A DNA stretch of 64,000 nt, taken from contig NW_008246120.1 in NCBI RefSeq assembly GCF_000281045.1, forward strand, positions 200,011 through 264,010. The letters run 5' to 3'. A program made the position numbers and the translations under genes. The stretch is from Saprolegnia diclina VS20. Taxonomy: Eukaryota > Oomycota > Saprolegniomycetes > Saprolegniales > Saprolegniaceae. Shown piece by piece: positions 11,428 to 22,125 of this stretch; position 1 is the first letter of the stretch; each line of letters opens with the position of its first letter. The notes beneath the pieces were generated by a model. The model worked only from the letters and a program-made list of their open reading frames with translations, was not told the origin of the DNA and ran no database searches.

Positions 11428-12602
11428 CTACGACGCGGTCGGTGGTGGCGGGGCGAGCGCAACGCCGTCGATGATGGGGTGCCGCTTGGCGAACGACGGC
11501 GTCTGCGGCGTCTTGGCCAGTGTCTCGAGGACTGCATGGCGGTGAGCCGGGCTTTCGTGCAAGTGGCGGAACCGCTTGAAGACCTTCATAGCGTAAATGG
11601 CGTCGACGACCGGGTCGTGGTCCGTTTCCTAAAGCGAGGGGTTCGAGCCGCAGATCGCGCGTGGATATACCTGGATCGACTCTTCGAGGAGGTACTTGAC
11701 AACGTGGCGCAGCGAAAAGTACCGGTACGACGACTTGGTGTTGGGCATGCGGAAGAGCATCGCGACGTCAAAGATCGCACGGAAATCCTCACCTTCCTTC
11801 AAGCCCAGCCAGGCCACATCTAATGCATGGTATGCCTGTGAGCGGATGGATGGCGATAATGGGGACGCACCTTTGTCGACCGACTGCCCGACGAGGACAC
11901 TGTCCTTGGGCAAGATCGCCCGCAGATCGGTGAGCACCTCGGCGAGCGTTCGCGCGCCTTCCAAATGACTAATACTCGGCTGTCAGTCTCGGGATACACA
12001 GTGTGGATACGCACGCTGCCGTGATGCCCGTGAGCTGCGTCAAGTAGCTCACGACGGGCTTGGCGGGCTTGACATACGCATCAAAGAGCGTGGATTCGTT
12101 TTCCGAGACAATGGCGATCCGTGCAACATCGCGGTCCCTAATTTGCACGAGCATATCGCAAATGGAAAGGAGTGGCATCGACGTACAAGTGGCCCGTGCC
12201 TGTAGCGACGCATTCGACGTCAATGGCGAAGAATGGACCGAGGAGGTCCCGCGTGAGCACCGTCTCGTCGGCGATCGAAAGCTGCGTCATGTCGGGCAGC
12301 GGCGCCGGCGCCGACACGCTTTCATGCGAGAAGCTGCATTGCGCGCCGTTGCGACATTGGCCCTTGAGGAAAAAGCGGCAGGGTTGCTTCCGCGCTGGGC
12401 GCGACTTGACCGACGCGGCGCCTGGAGCCTTGGCTAGCGCAGCGTCGTGGCGGAATTGGCACGAGCTGCCCTTGGCGCATCCCTGCGGCGAGGTGAAGAA
12501 GCGACAGGTAGGCGCCGACGCCGGGTTGTAGATGGCGTACTTGGTCTTGGCCGGCGGCAGCGGCGGCGCAGGACCGGGCGGCAGCGGTGGCGAGGGCTCC
12601 AT
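11428..12602 (-). CDS. CCCH zinc-finger DEDDh RNA exonuclease (REX4/ISG20-like)
   Basis: Five exons: 12602-12187, 12137-12015, 11968-11871, 11819-11671, 11628-11428; introns 42-51 bases; 328 residues. After a Pro-rich start come two CCCH zinc fingers: residues 33-52 (spacing 8-5-3) and 75-93 (spacing 7-5-3), the type that binds RNA. A DEDDh 3'-5' exonuclease domain follows. The candidate catalytic residues are Asp128 and Glu130 in AIDVEC, Asp213, His266 and Asp271 in HDPVVD; all five are present. The closest known family is REX4/ISG20, which trims rRNA and other RNA. The zinc-finger arrangement suggests substrate recruitment (inference). Confidence 0.85.
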
Positions 12603-13188
12603 GCTTTTGAGATATCCAACCCCACGTCGTCCCCGCGAAACTTGATGCTAGAATATGCATTGCTGCAGGTCATGAAACCGCCGACTTTGAACCTCTTGTG
12701 GATTGGCCAAAATGCGGACAGGAAGCGCAGGGGATTGGCCATCGCAGAGATATTTTTCTCAAACTCAAAAACAAACTCAAAAACTCTTGTATCGTTCTCC
12801 AGGACGCTGAGCTCGAGCCAAGCGCGACGCAAGAGAAGAAGCACGCCGGCGGCGTCCAGAAGCTCATAAACGTGCGCCCATCCAAGCCATGAGCGGCCAA
12901 TGATGACGTTTTCCGACTCCAAAAACGTCATCCGAGTCGGAGAACGGCATTGGGTGGTGCAATGTGTCGTCGATGACGTGGGAGGACGCACGTTCGCTCC
13001 AGTCTTACCCTCCTACCCTCCAAGACGTCAACCAAGAGCTCACAAACGAGCTGCTCCAGCCCCGGGCGTGTGTTGAGCATTCTTCGTAGCAGGGTGCTCA
13101 TTGGCGCGCGTAACATAAATCAACGTTTCTACTCGTATTACATGGACGTAGGAGGGTTGGAGTGCGCTAGCATGTAAGGAGCTAGCTG
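12603..13188. other. Intergenic stretch with promoter of the exonuclease gene
   Basis: 586 bases with no convincing gene. The part near 12603-12740 holds ATTGG boxes for the exonuclease gene. Around 12770-12790 the phrase AACTCAAAAAC is repeated. Short open frames overlap on both strands without family motifs. Confidence 0.6.
12702..12738 (-). promoter_or_regulatory. Two ATTGG (inverted CCAAT) boxes upstream of the exonuclease gene
   Basis: ATTGGCC at 12702 and again at 12734, that is 100-136 bases upstream of the ATG at 12602. This is the same box found at other gene starts in the window. Confidence 0.45.
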
Positions 13189-14225
13189 CTAGATTTCAAA
13201 CACGATGGGTCGGCTCGGCGCGGGTTGTGGGCGTGTGAGAATGGGGAGGCCCTGTCGCTGCCGAAAGGCCTTGAGCCACGCCTCGGACGCCTTGAAGTTT
13301 GTAATGCCCAAGGACGTTGCAATGTAAATGGCCTCGGCGCGCAAGTTGTCGAGCGTATACTGCAGGTCCTGCTCACTGAGCTCGGCAATGAACGCCATCA
13401 AGCCGCGGTCGATTGCGTTGCAAGCGACGTTTCTCGAACCCCGCGCGATGCGACGGGGTCTTCGTCTGTCGCTAGCAAGATGGGCCGCGCCTTGTTACGG
13501 TCCTTGAGTAACCGCTTGATCGTGGCCGGCTTGATGCCAAAGTGCCTGGCAGCCACCGGGATACTCGGCGGCGTCGGCCCGCCAAACGCCAAGAGAATGT
13601 CGAGTCGATCTTGGTCCGTGAGCCGCAACATGTCTTCGCGATGACTGCGTCTGCCTGCGTCCTCGCCGCTCACATGGGCCCGCGGCGGTCTCTCGAAGGG
13701 ATTGTTGGCGAAGCGGTTGTACACGACCCGCCGCGTTCGCCGGACGTCCTCGGGCGTGGCCAATAGCATTGGCAAGTACTGGTCGCGCTTCCGCACGAGC
13801 TGTCGTACCGCTATTTCGTTGACGTTGTACTGACGCGCCAAGGCACGCGTCGATGGCGGCTTGGGCGTGTCCAGGGCCAGGAGAATCTCGAGCCGCTCCT
13901 GGTCTGTCATGCACAGCCCATTGCGCCTCGGACGATCTGGATACTCGGGTACCTGCAGCGGCTTTGGTGGCGCTGGCGGCGCCTTTCGCCGGAACGTTGT
14001 GCGGCGCACCTTCTCGGGCGTCGCCAAGAGGCGTGGCAGCACCTCGTCCCGCTGCGCAAGCAGCTGACGCAGCGCGGGCACCTTGACGCCGTACTGGCGT
14101 GCGGTGCTGTGTATGCCCGTGTACTTGGGGCCTGGCAGCGCCAAGAGGATCTCGAGACGCTCTTGGTCGTTGAGACGCCGGGACTTGGGCTTTGCTGGCG
14201 GCGCGCTCCGCACCTCGCCCGCCAT
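13189..14225 (-). pseudogene. Three-repeat helix-turn-helix protein with CENP-B/Tc5-type C-terminus, frameshifted
   Basis: From ATG 14225 the frame encodes three tandem copies of a module of about 65-85 residues. Each begins with (L/M)(N/T)DQ(E/D)RL(E/D)ILLA, continues with a helix-turn-helix such as ARQYNVNEIAVRQL, and ends LLAT(P/D)E. The frame closes at 13398. One base out of frame, starting within the third repeat near 13455, the reading continues smoothly as RRIARG, CNAIDRGLMAF and a CENP-B/Tc5-type DNA-binding helix (FKASEAWLKAFRQRQGL) to a stop at 13189. No splice sites bridge the two frames, so there is a one-base deletion or an assembly error. No DDE nuclease domain is present. Origin from a Tigger/pogo-type transposase is inferred. 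Confidence 0.65.
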
Positions 14226-14497
14226 GGTCCAGGATTGCACAATGGACCGTACAGAAGCGTACATCAATCGTGTACGGTGGTACATCCAGTACATTCGAGT
14301 TGAAGTCCTTCGCGCTCGAATAGTGTCGGTCATCAAAATAGTGCCATTCATTTTGGCGCGAAATTGCCGATCTTCGAAAGGATATATTCGTTCGGAATGC
14401 GTCATCACGAAGCTGATGCACAAACCAAAGTGCACATTTACGTTCGAACCGTACATGCCGTTTGGGCTATGGAGCAACGTAGACACATTGTTTGTGC

Positions 14498-17400
14498 TTA
14501 AATATCGCTGTCGTCCGAGTCGTTGGGGTCGGCGGCCGCGTCGACTTCTTTGGGTGCGCCCTTAGTGTCTGCGTCATCTTTGTTATCGGCTTCATCGGCG
14601 GACGACACAACAGACGAAATGGCCTCGGACGCACTTCCGTCATAGTCGTCAGCGTCCAGATCGTCTTCAATCACGTCGCTGAGCTCGCTGTTGTTGCGCG
14701 GACTTGGCGGGCGCGGTAAGCCAAGGTATTGCGCTTGAAAGACGTCAAAGCCAGCGTCCCAGGGCCGTCGAAGCTGCTTCCGGATCGCCTTGATGCGCTG
14801 ATTGGTCACAATCTAATACGAGGTATCTCGCGAATCATCATAGAAGGAGGACGTACGCGATCTCGAATCTCCTTGCCCGTCGTACCCAAAAGCATGTCGA
14901 CGATCTCAGTGACGTAGTGGTTGAAGGTCTGGCGGAGCTCGTGCTTGAGTGTCTTGACAACCGCCTCCATGTCCTTGATATGCTCTTCCTGCTGCGCAAT
15001 ATCTTCCTCAATCGTCTTGACGAGCGCCTAGCATGGCGAGTCAATTGAGTAGACTACATCGAAGCACAAGTTGTTTAGCAAACCTCGGCCGCCTTGGCGT
15101 TCTCATCAGTCCACGCGTCACCCGCGATCGTCTTGTCGAGGACGTTCTTTTGCGTCGCGACCACCACGTCGGCTTTGCGCAGCCCGATGGCTTTTCGAAG
15201 CCCCGGGAGTTGCTTCGTGATGCGCTTCTTGCGCGCCTTTCGCTCGGCCTTGAGTTTTTTTGCCTCTTTAAACAGCCGCGCCTATCGAATTTGATCTCAA
15301 TAAGTATCGATAAGTATCAATAAAATATCAATAAAGTATCAAACTATCAATGTAGCAATATAGCAATAGAGAGAGTACTCGACACCTACCTTGCCGTCGC
15401 GCGTGGTAGTGAGGAAGCTGTGGACTTGTGCACGGACCTCCTTGAGCGCATGCTCGATCTGCGCGTCCTCCTTGACACGACGTGCTGCCTCTTCGTAGGA
15501 CGTGAGCGACTGGACGAGGACCCAGCCAAACTTGTAGCACGGCTCGTGGGTCGTGCCCTTGCGCAGCATGTCTTCGCAGCCGCAGCGGAAGGGCACGCGG
15601 TGGTGCGCGATGCCCACAGGACCATACACGCCTTGGTAGTGCGTGAGGGCATCAACGACAACGTCGGGCGCATGTCGAAAAGCCTCTTCGGTGAAGCCGC
15701 GTCCGACGCGCTTCTCAATCACATGCAAAATGCTCGGCACGTCTTCCCAGTCGTCATAGAGCGCGGTGGGATTGAGCATAAAGCACGGCGTCTCTTCCGC
15801 GTGGAGCCCCCACGGACGCGTGAGGTCGTATCGAAAATCCACCTTGTCGAGCCACCTATCTCGTGGGTTATTGCATCTCTTGCAAAATGGCAAGCAGCGG
15901 GACCGTTTGGTCTGGATGAGGCGGCAGAGCTGGAGCACATCCTCGAGGACGGCTCTGCGCGCGGTTTGAGCCCGGTCGTGCTGCGTCGCTTGAAGCTGCT
16001 GGACCAAATCGACGCCTCGAATGGACGGCGCCTCAAAGAATGCGCCGTTGACGTACTTGTCGACCTTGTCTTCAAATTCGCGGAGGTCGTCGGGCGTCAG
16101 AAACGCAAGGTTCGTCGTCAAGAGGTTGCGGGTGCGGGGTACGAAGTGGTCGCGCTGAAAGCCGTACGGCACGGCATCTAGGAGCGACTGGAGCTCCAGC
16201 ACACGCTCGACGCGTTTCTGTAGGTAGACTTGGATGTCGCGGATGCCTTGGGCGAGGACACTCGGCGGCGGCGACCGCAGCGGGTTGCCTTCGAACTCGA
16301 CCATCTCGAGCGTTTGCAGGTTGCCAAAGTCGACGGGAAGTTCTTGGAGCTTGTTGCTCTGCATCCAGAGCCGCTTCAGATGCTGCATCCCACAGGCTAC
16401 CAGTGGAAAGAGCTCAAATCGGTTGCCCGACCTACACCAAAGTCATCTCAAGACGGATCATGATTTTGCGTAGTACAAGGAAAGGTCGTGGAGGGACGCA
16501 CTCGCAATGGAAGCGGGCAACGACGACAGCGAATTGCGGTTGGCCTTGAACTCGCGCAGGCCGACGGCCGTCGCAAAATCAAACGCTTCGAGCGTCGAAA
16601 GACGGTTGTTGGAAACGTCAAGCACCCGCAAGGACGCCAGCTGCGCGAGGCTTGACGGGAGGCTCTGTAGATGGTTGTGTGGGGCATGGCACTGCTCCAG
16701 CTGCGAGAGTCCGTCCATCGCAGTCGGCAAACCCGTGAGCAGGTTGCACCCGACCCGGAGCACGCGCAGCTTGGTCGCATGCGCTAACGTGTCGGGAAGG
16801 AAGGCGAGGCTGTTGTTTTCCAAATCGAGCTCCTCCCACGGACACGGTCTCGGAATGCACGAGGCGTTCATCGTGACCAGTCGGTTCTGGCGTAGGTTGA
16901 GAAGACGAAGAGTTGGTAAGAGAGCCACTTGCGCGGGCACGCTGCCGAGATTATGCCCCGTGAGCCGCAGCTCCTGGTACAAGTGGGCTCCAACGTCGTG
17001 CGCTCGGTACACTTGTACCTGCAGATGCGAGAGCTCAAACAGTTGCGGTGGCAGCGTCGTGAGGTTGCGCCAATGGCAGTCGAGTACATGGGTCGTCTTT
17101 GCTGCGGCAATGAGCTCCATGATCTCCTTATGGACATGCACGTCGGTCGTCTACATACACACCATACCGAGTCGAATGGAGAGGTATGTCGATGGTACGT
17201 ACGACGCATTCATCGACGATACCCGCTTGGACTTGGTGGGGTTCGGGGGGCGCCCCCCGTGCCTCTCTACGAAAGTATGACATCGTCAACGACGACAAGT
17301 TGTCTGTTCTTTTACACGTAGATTTGGTTTTGAATTTCAGCAAAAACCGACGACAGACCCATGGCCTGGGCTGCGGCCGACGGAACGACCAAGGACGGGT

Positions 17401-19258
17401 TGCCCGTGAGGCGAAGTGTCGTAAGCTGCCGGAGCTGCAGCAGGGACCCGGGCACACGCTCAAGATGATTGCTGCTCACGTCCAACACGGTGAGCGTCGC
17501 GAGCTTGCCAATGTCCGGTGGCAGGCCCGCGAGTCGGTTGAGTTTCAGGTCCAGTCTACGCAAATTGGCTTCACAAATGATCCCAAAACTCCGTCGTACT
17601 CTTGCAAGAGCGGAAAATGAACAAAGCCGTCCGGAAGGCTCGTGATGCAATTGGCCGGCGCCAAGAGATGCGTAAGGTTTGCAAGCTGACACAAGGCGTC
17701 AGGCAGCGTCCAGAGCCGATTGTGTCCGACATTGAGCACTTGAAGCGCATGCATGAGGCCCTACATCCTCGCTCGCAGCCGTGGTATCGCTTTTGTGTAG
17801 CGTACGAGTGAGACGGGCAGCTCGTCAATACTGTTGTTGGCGACGTTGAGACGCTTGATGTGCATGAAGCGGTCGTAGCGGTCGAGCTCGGGCGGAACAC
17901 TAGTGTGCTATAAAGCTTATCAGTGCGTTTATTAGTATATCGCACCAGGTAAAGGTTTCGTGGGTGCTGTGGTTGCGATACGACGTTCGCGCACCAGGTA
18001 GAATCTCCCAGCCGCCTGGAAAGCTCATCGACGGTGCGTCGGCGGATGGTTCGATGGATTGCTGGTTTGGTGACGGGTGCAGACGTAGCTTTGGTATCGC
18101 GTTCGGGTCGGGCCCGAGGACGTCAGGGCGCTGTCGTGTCACTGTTTTTGTCTTGATGTTGTAGTAGATAACTGCACCACTTGCTGGGTCCGTTGATTCG
18201 GACCAATCGGCGACCGATGACGTTGCTACGGGGTCAGAAGCAGGACCATTGAAACGCCGAGGCGCCGCTGGCATGGGCAGCAGCGCGAGCGACAGCAGCT
18301 CGTTTTTCGCACACGACAAGGTTCGAAGCAAGTGCAGTTCGTAGAGGGCGTTGGGCAGATGCACCAAAAGATTGTGGCTCAAGTCCAAGGTCACGAGATG
18401 GACGAGCCGGTGCAAGAAAGGCGCAGTGCGGAGTCGGTTCCGCGGGACCGAGAGATGCTGCAGCGAGGTTGGGAGCGTCTCGGGCAGCCCGCCAAGTTTG
18501 TTGCAGTCGAGAAGCAGTGTATGAAGCCGGGTCCAGCGGCCGATGTCGTGCGAGAGCGTGATCAAGCTATTTTCGCTAGCGTTGAGCCACTCGCAGCTCG
18601 GAAATGCAGCACAAAAGGCACTCGAGAGCTCACGAAACTCGTTGCGGCTGATGTTGATCTCCTTGATGAAGCGCGCCATTTGCAAGAGAAAGGTCGAAAA
18701 TACCGTGTCCGGGACCAGGTCGATGCGCAGCGCCTTGAGGTCGAGCATGCCGGAGCCGTAGCTTCGACACATGGCGGTTTGAATGGTGCGCGTCTTTTCT
18801 TGGGCTTGAAAGTCGGCGTCGTTCTCGTGCTTGAGCATGTCATCGGCGTGGTGTCGTCGCCGTTCGATGAGCACGGCCATCGTGTTGAGCGTCGGTGGCC
18901 CGGTCGTCGCAAGCCTACTCGAGCAACGACTGAGCCTCGAACGAGATTTCGTTGTGTAGTACCGGGTTTCGAGAAACTTGGTCTTGTACTGCGACGCCTT
19001 TTGCTCGCGAAGGTAGCGCTCGTTGTTGCTCAGCACCTTGGCCTCGTACTTGGTGCTGATCGCATGGATCGTCGCGCGCGCCTGCTCGTAGCTCCCACTC
19101 GCCGCATACTCTTTGTGGATGTTGAGCACCGGCGCCTTGAGCGCGACGCGCTGCCTCGCCTTGGACTCTTCGTCTGGTGGCGTGTACAGGATGTTGTCGC
19201 CGCAGAGCTCATCAAACGGGAACGCATTTGGCGTCGTCGTCGGGTCGGTCGGGTCCAT
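14498..19258 (-). CDS. Large leucine-rich-repeat protein with WW-like modules
   Basis: Ten exons: 19258-17946, 17899-17806, 17760-17600, 17555-17318, 17150-17019, 16973-16477, 16431-15390, 15281-15084, 15027-14857, 14812-14498; frames join to 1386 residues. LRRs of the LPxxLxxLxxLxxLxLxxNxL type occur before and after two WW-like segments. The first (about 351-380) has W352 and YY but Arg where the second Trp should be; the second (about 416-438) has GWEILPG and is interrupted by intron 1. The middle region has Cys pairs (RCGCEDML), followed by a coiled coil rich in Lys/Glu and an acidic tail. A 48-base in-frame segment ending near 15857 could be a further intron. A scaffold role is inferred; the start is shared with a divergent kinase promoter. 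Confidence 0.82.
15282..15389 (-). repeat. AT-rich intron with repeated TATCAATA units
   Basis: This 108-base intron of the LRR/WW gene is far richer in AT than any other intron here and repeats variants of AAGTATCAATAAA. The flanking exons keep frame when it is removed. Confidence 0.6.
17244..17259. repeat. 16-base perfect GC palindrome in an intron
   Basis: CGGGGGGCGCCCCCCG equals its own reverse complement. It sits in the unusually long (167-base) fourth intron of the LRR/WW gene, 17151-17317. Confidence 0.6.
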
Positions 19259-19415
19259 GGCTCGCCGCTTCCGTTTCCGCCAATGGCATCACGCAAAGTG
19301 GCAGATCGCGATGCCATTGGATGAAATAGACAGAAAAGACCTATTGCAGCCCGTGGATTGGTGCAAAAGATGCGTCGGTTACGTGGCGAACGCAACGAAC
19401 GAGCACATCGCAACC

Positions 19416-21998
19416 ATGGACAAGTACCGCAAGCTCGAGCGGATCGGGAAGGGCAGCTTCGGGGCCGCGTACCTCGCCGAGAAGAAGGGCGATCCCACGG
19501 GCACCAAGTACGTCATCAAGGAGATCCCGATCGACCCGAGAGACTCGACGGCCGCGATCCGAGAGGCGCGGCTCCTCGGCGCGCTCGACCACCCCAACAT
19601 CATTGCGAGCAATGAGAGCTTTGTGCTGCCAGGTCGCAAAGTCATGTGCATCGTGACCGAGTATGCGGACGGCGGCGACTTGCGCCAGCGCCTTAAGCGC
19701 TGCATGGACGCCGGTACGTTGCATGCTTTCACCGCCATGGTCCTGCACGCGATGGCTAGGGCGGCGCCTTCCGGAAGACGCAATCTTGGATCTCTTTGTT
19801 CAAATCTGCCTCGCGCTCAAGCACGTGCACGACCGCAAGATCCTGCATCGCGACATCAAGCCCGAAAACATCTTCCTCATGGCCTCGAACGTGGTCAAGC
19901 TCGGTGATTTTGGCGTCGCCAAGGTCTTGAGCAACACGCTAGCTTGCGCCGACACACAAACGGGCACGCCGTACGTTGAACGACCTATATCAATGCACTG
20001 AGGCTATGGTATGCAGGTACTATACCTCGCCCGAGATCTGCGTCGGGAAGCGGTACAACCACAAGACGGACGTGTGGAGTCTCGGCTGCGTCTTGTACGA
20101 GCTCGTGACGCTCTCCCATGCGTTCAATGGCCCGTACGATCCAGTGTCTCTATCTCAAGGCTTGCACTCTCTACTTTGAATGCAGGAACCAGCGCCAGCT
20201 CTTTCTCAACATTGCCAACGGAGCGTACGACACGCAGCGCTTGAGCTCGGTTTCGAGCCGGCTCGGTGACCTTGTCCAGGACATGCTGCGCAAGAACCCG
20301 CGCGACCGGCCGAGCATCAACGCCATTCTCAAAACGCCGTTGATCCGTGACCGCATCCAAGTACAAATCTAGTCTCTGTTCTATCTGAAAGAACATATTG
20401 TCATCTAGACGTTCCTCTCGGCCCAAGAGATGCAAAACGAGCTTGGCCACACGGTGCTCCATGGCCAACACATCTTTCAGCGGCGCGTGAGCAAAGCTCC
20501 GGTGCCGTCGAGTCCACGGGCCATGAAGCAGCCGCCACCGCCGCCGATCCCGCAAGCCCACGTCCGACCACTCTTGGCCCGGCCGGTTCGTGGCTACGCG
20601 GCCCCGACGGCCGTCGTCAAGCAACGCCACGAGGTCATGGCTCAGAAGAAGGGACGCGTGCAAGCGCTCGTGCAAAAGCAACGCGCGGACGCTGCACTCC
20701 GCAACGCCGAAGCCAAAATCGCCCTCGAGTGCAAAGCCCGGCTTCTCGCAGCCAAGAAGCTTCACGACAAGAAGGTTCTTGTGGCGTTGTCACATCGATT
20801 TGTCATGACGGCGTAGGACTCGCCGCCAAAGAAGGGACCGCTCGACGTCGGCCGGCGTGTCGCCGCCTTCAACGCGCAGGTGCCGACGTGCACGATGCGC
20901 TAAGATCTCAAAAGCGTCTAGTGGGAGCGCCAGAAGATCGACTTGTTCGCCAACTTGCCTGGGCCACCGCCCAAGGTACGCGATCGTTGCTGTACAGAGT
21001 GTGTCACCGGCCACGGCTAGTCGGCGCCCACCAAAGCCGCCGCCGCCGTCGACTTTAAGCAAAAGATCGAGGTACCATTCATCTACGAAGCAACAACGGC
21101 GTCACTGTGCGGCGTAGGCCAAGAAGGCGGAGCTGCTCGCCGCCCAAGCCGTGCGCGACGCATGCGTCGTCCGCGCGCTGGACGACTCGAGCGTCGGTCT
21201 CGGGCCCAAGTACAAGTACCCGCCGTCGGATCGCGACCTCTCTCGCCTCAAGATGTGCGAGGACATTCGAGAGCGTAAGAAGCAGCTTCAACGCGGCGAC
21301 GTCAAGCACGCGCTCCAAGACCCCGTGATCCTCGTGCAGGCGCTCAAGCCGCCGCCACCGGATGTCGAAGTCATGACCGCGCCCGACACGCTGCACTACG
21401 GCAGTACCGGTGCATCACCATTTTCTTCAATTTGGAAATCCGCATATGAAGACCTAGTCGGCGTCGCTGCCGTCCTTTCGCCGCGCAAGCCCGCGCTTCG
21501 CATCGACGCGGATGCGGCCAACGACGACATGCAGGAGCAGCACGGCCTCGCCTTCCACGTCCAAGAGCTCATGTCGCCCGAGGTCCACACTCGAGACGGC
21601 CGTCATGACATTGTTCTGCGTCACAACCAGCTCGAGTACGAGCGCATGCTGCTCCAGATGAAGAGCGTCATGGACGCAGCGTCGTCACCGACAACCAACG
21701 ATGACGACGACGACGACGACGACGATGATGATGACGGTGGAGATGACGACGTGTCGACACCGGACGACGTCTCACCGGTGCGTGGCCCTCAACTGCCTGT
21801 AGCAAAGGCATCGATGGTTAGGGTTGCTTTGCGTAGACGCTATTACCATCTCACTTGCCGCTAGCGACGCTGGAAGACCCGGCGTTCGTACGGCAGCTGC
21901 AGGCGCTGCTCAAGGACCCGAGCGCCGTGCCGAGTGGGCTGACGGCGCCACTGCTTACATGGGCACGCGACTATGTCCAGCACGTCCTCTCGTCGTAA
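19416..21998 (+). CDS. NEK-type serine/threonine protein kinase
   Basis: Eleven exons: 19416-19713, 19760-19970, 20017-20133, 20186-20360, 20409-20774, 20817-20879, 20922-20975, 21021-21071, 21118-21403, 21458-21777, 21837-21998; 700 residues. The kinase domain covers about 4-258: Gly loop GKGSFG, VIKEI with the ATP-binding Lys, HRDIKPEN catalytic loop, DFG, and GTPYYTSPE rebuilt across an intron, which is the NEK activation-segment signature. NEK kinases act in cell-cycle and ciliary control; zoosporic oomycetes have flagella, so a ciliary role is plausible. The tail is basic and helical, then carries a run of about twelve Asp (21701-21736). Introns of 42-59 bases; the ATG was chosen because it immediately precedes the kinase start. 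Upstream in-frame ATG exists near 19312. Confidence 0.87.
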
Positions 21999-22125
21999 TA
22001 CGCCTTCGACAAGCAAGTACGGGACGTCAGTGGTTATATTGACAAAACAAGGTGGCTATTCTTCACACAGGACGGAACAGGACGCCGAACTGACGGCACA
22101 GAGACAGAAAAGGAATGGAAAATGG

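Noticed and set aside
15850-15905. A further 48-base intron in exon 7 of the LRR/WW gene
   Set aside because: It ends in AG, but the donor (GTCCCG) is weak and the segment is in frame, so it was left as exon with a note.
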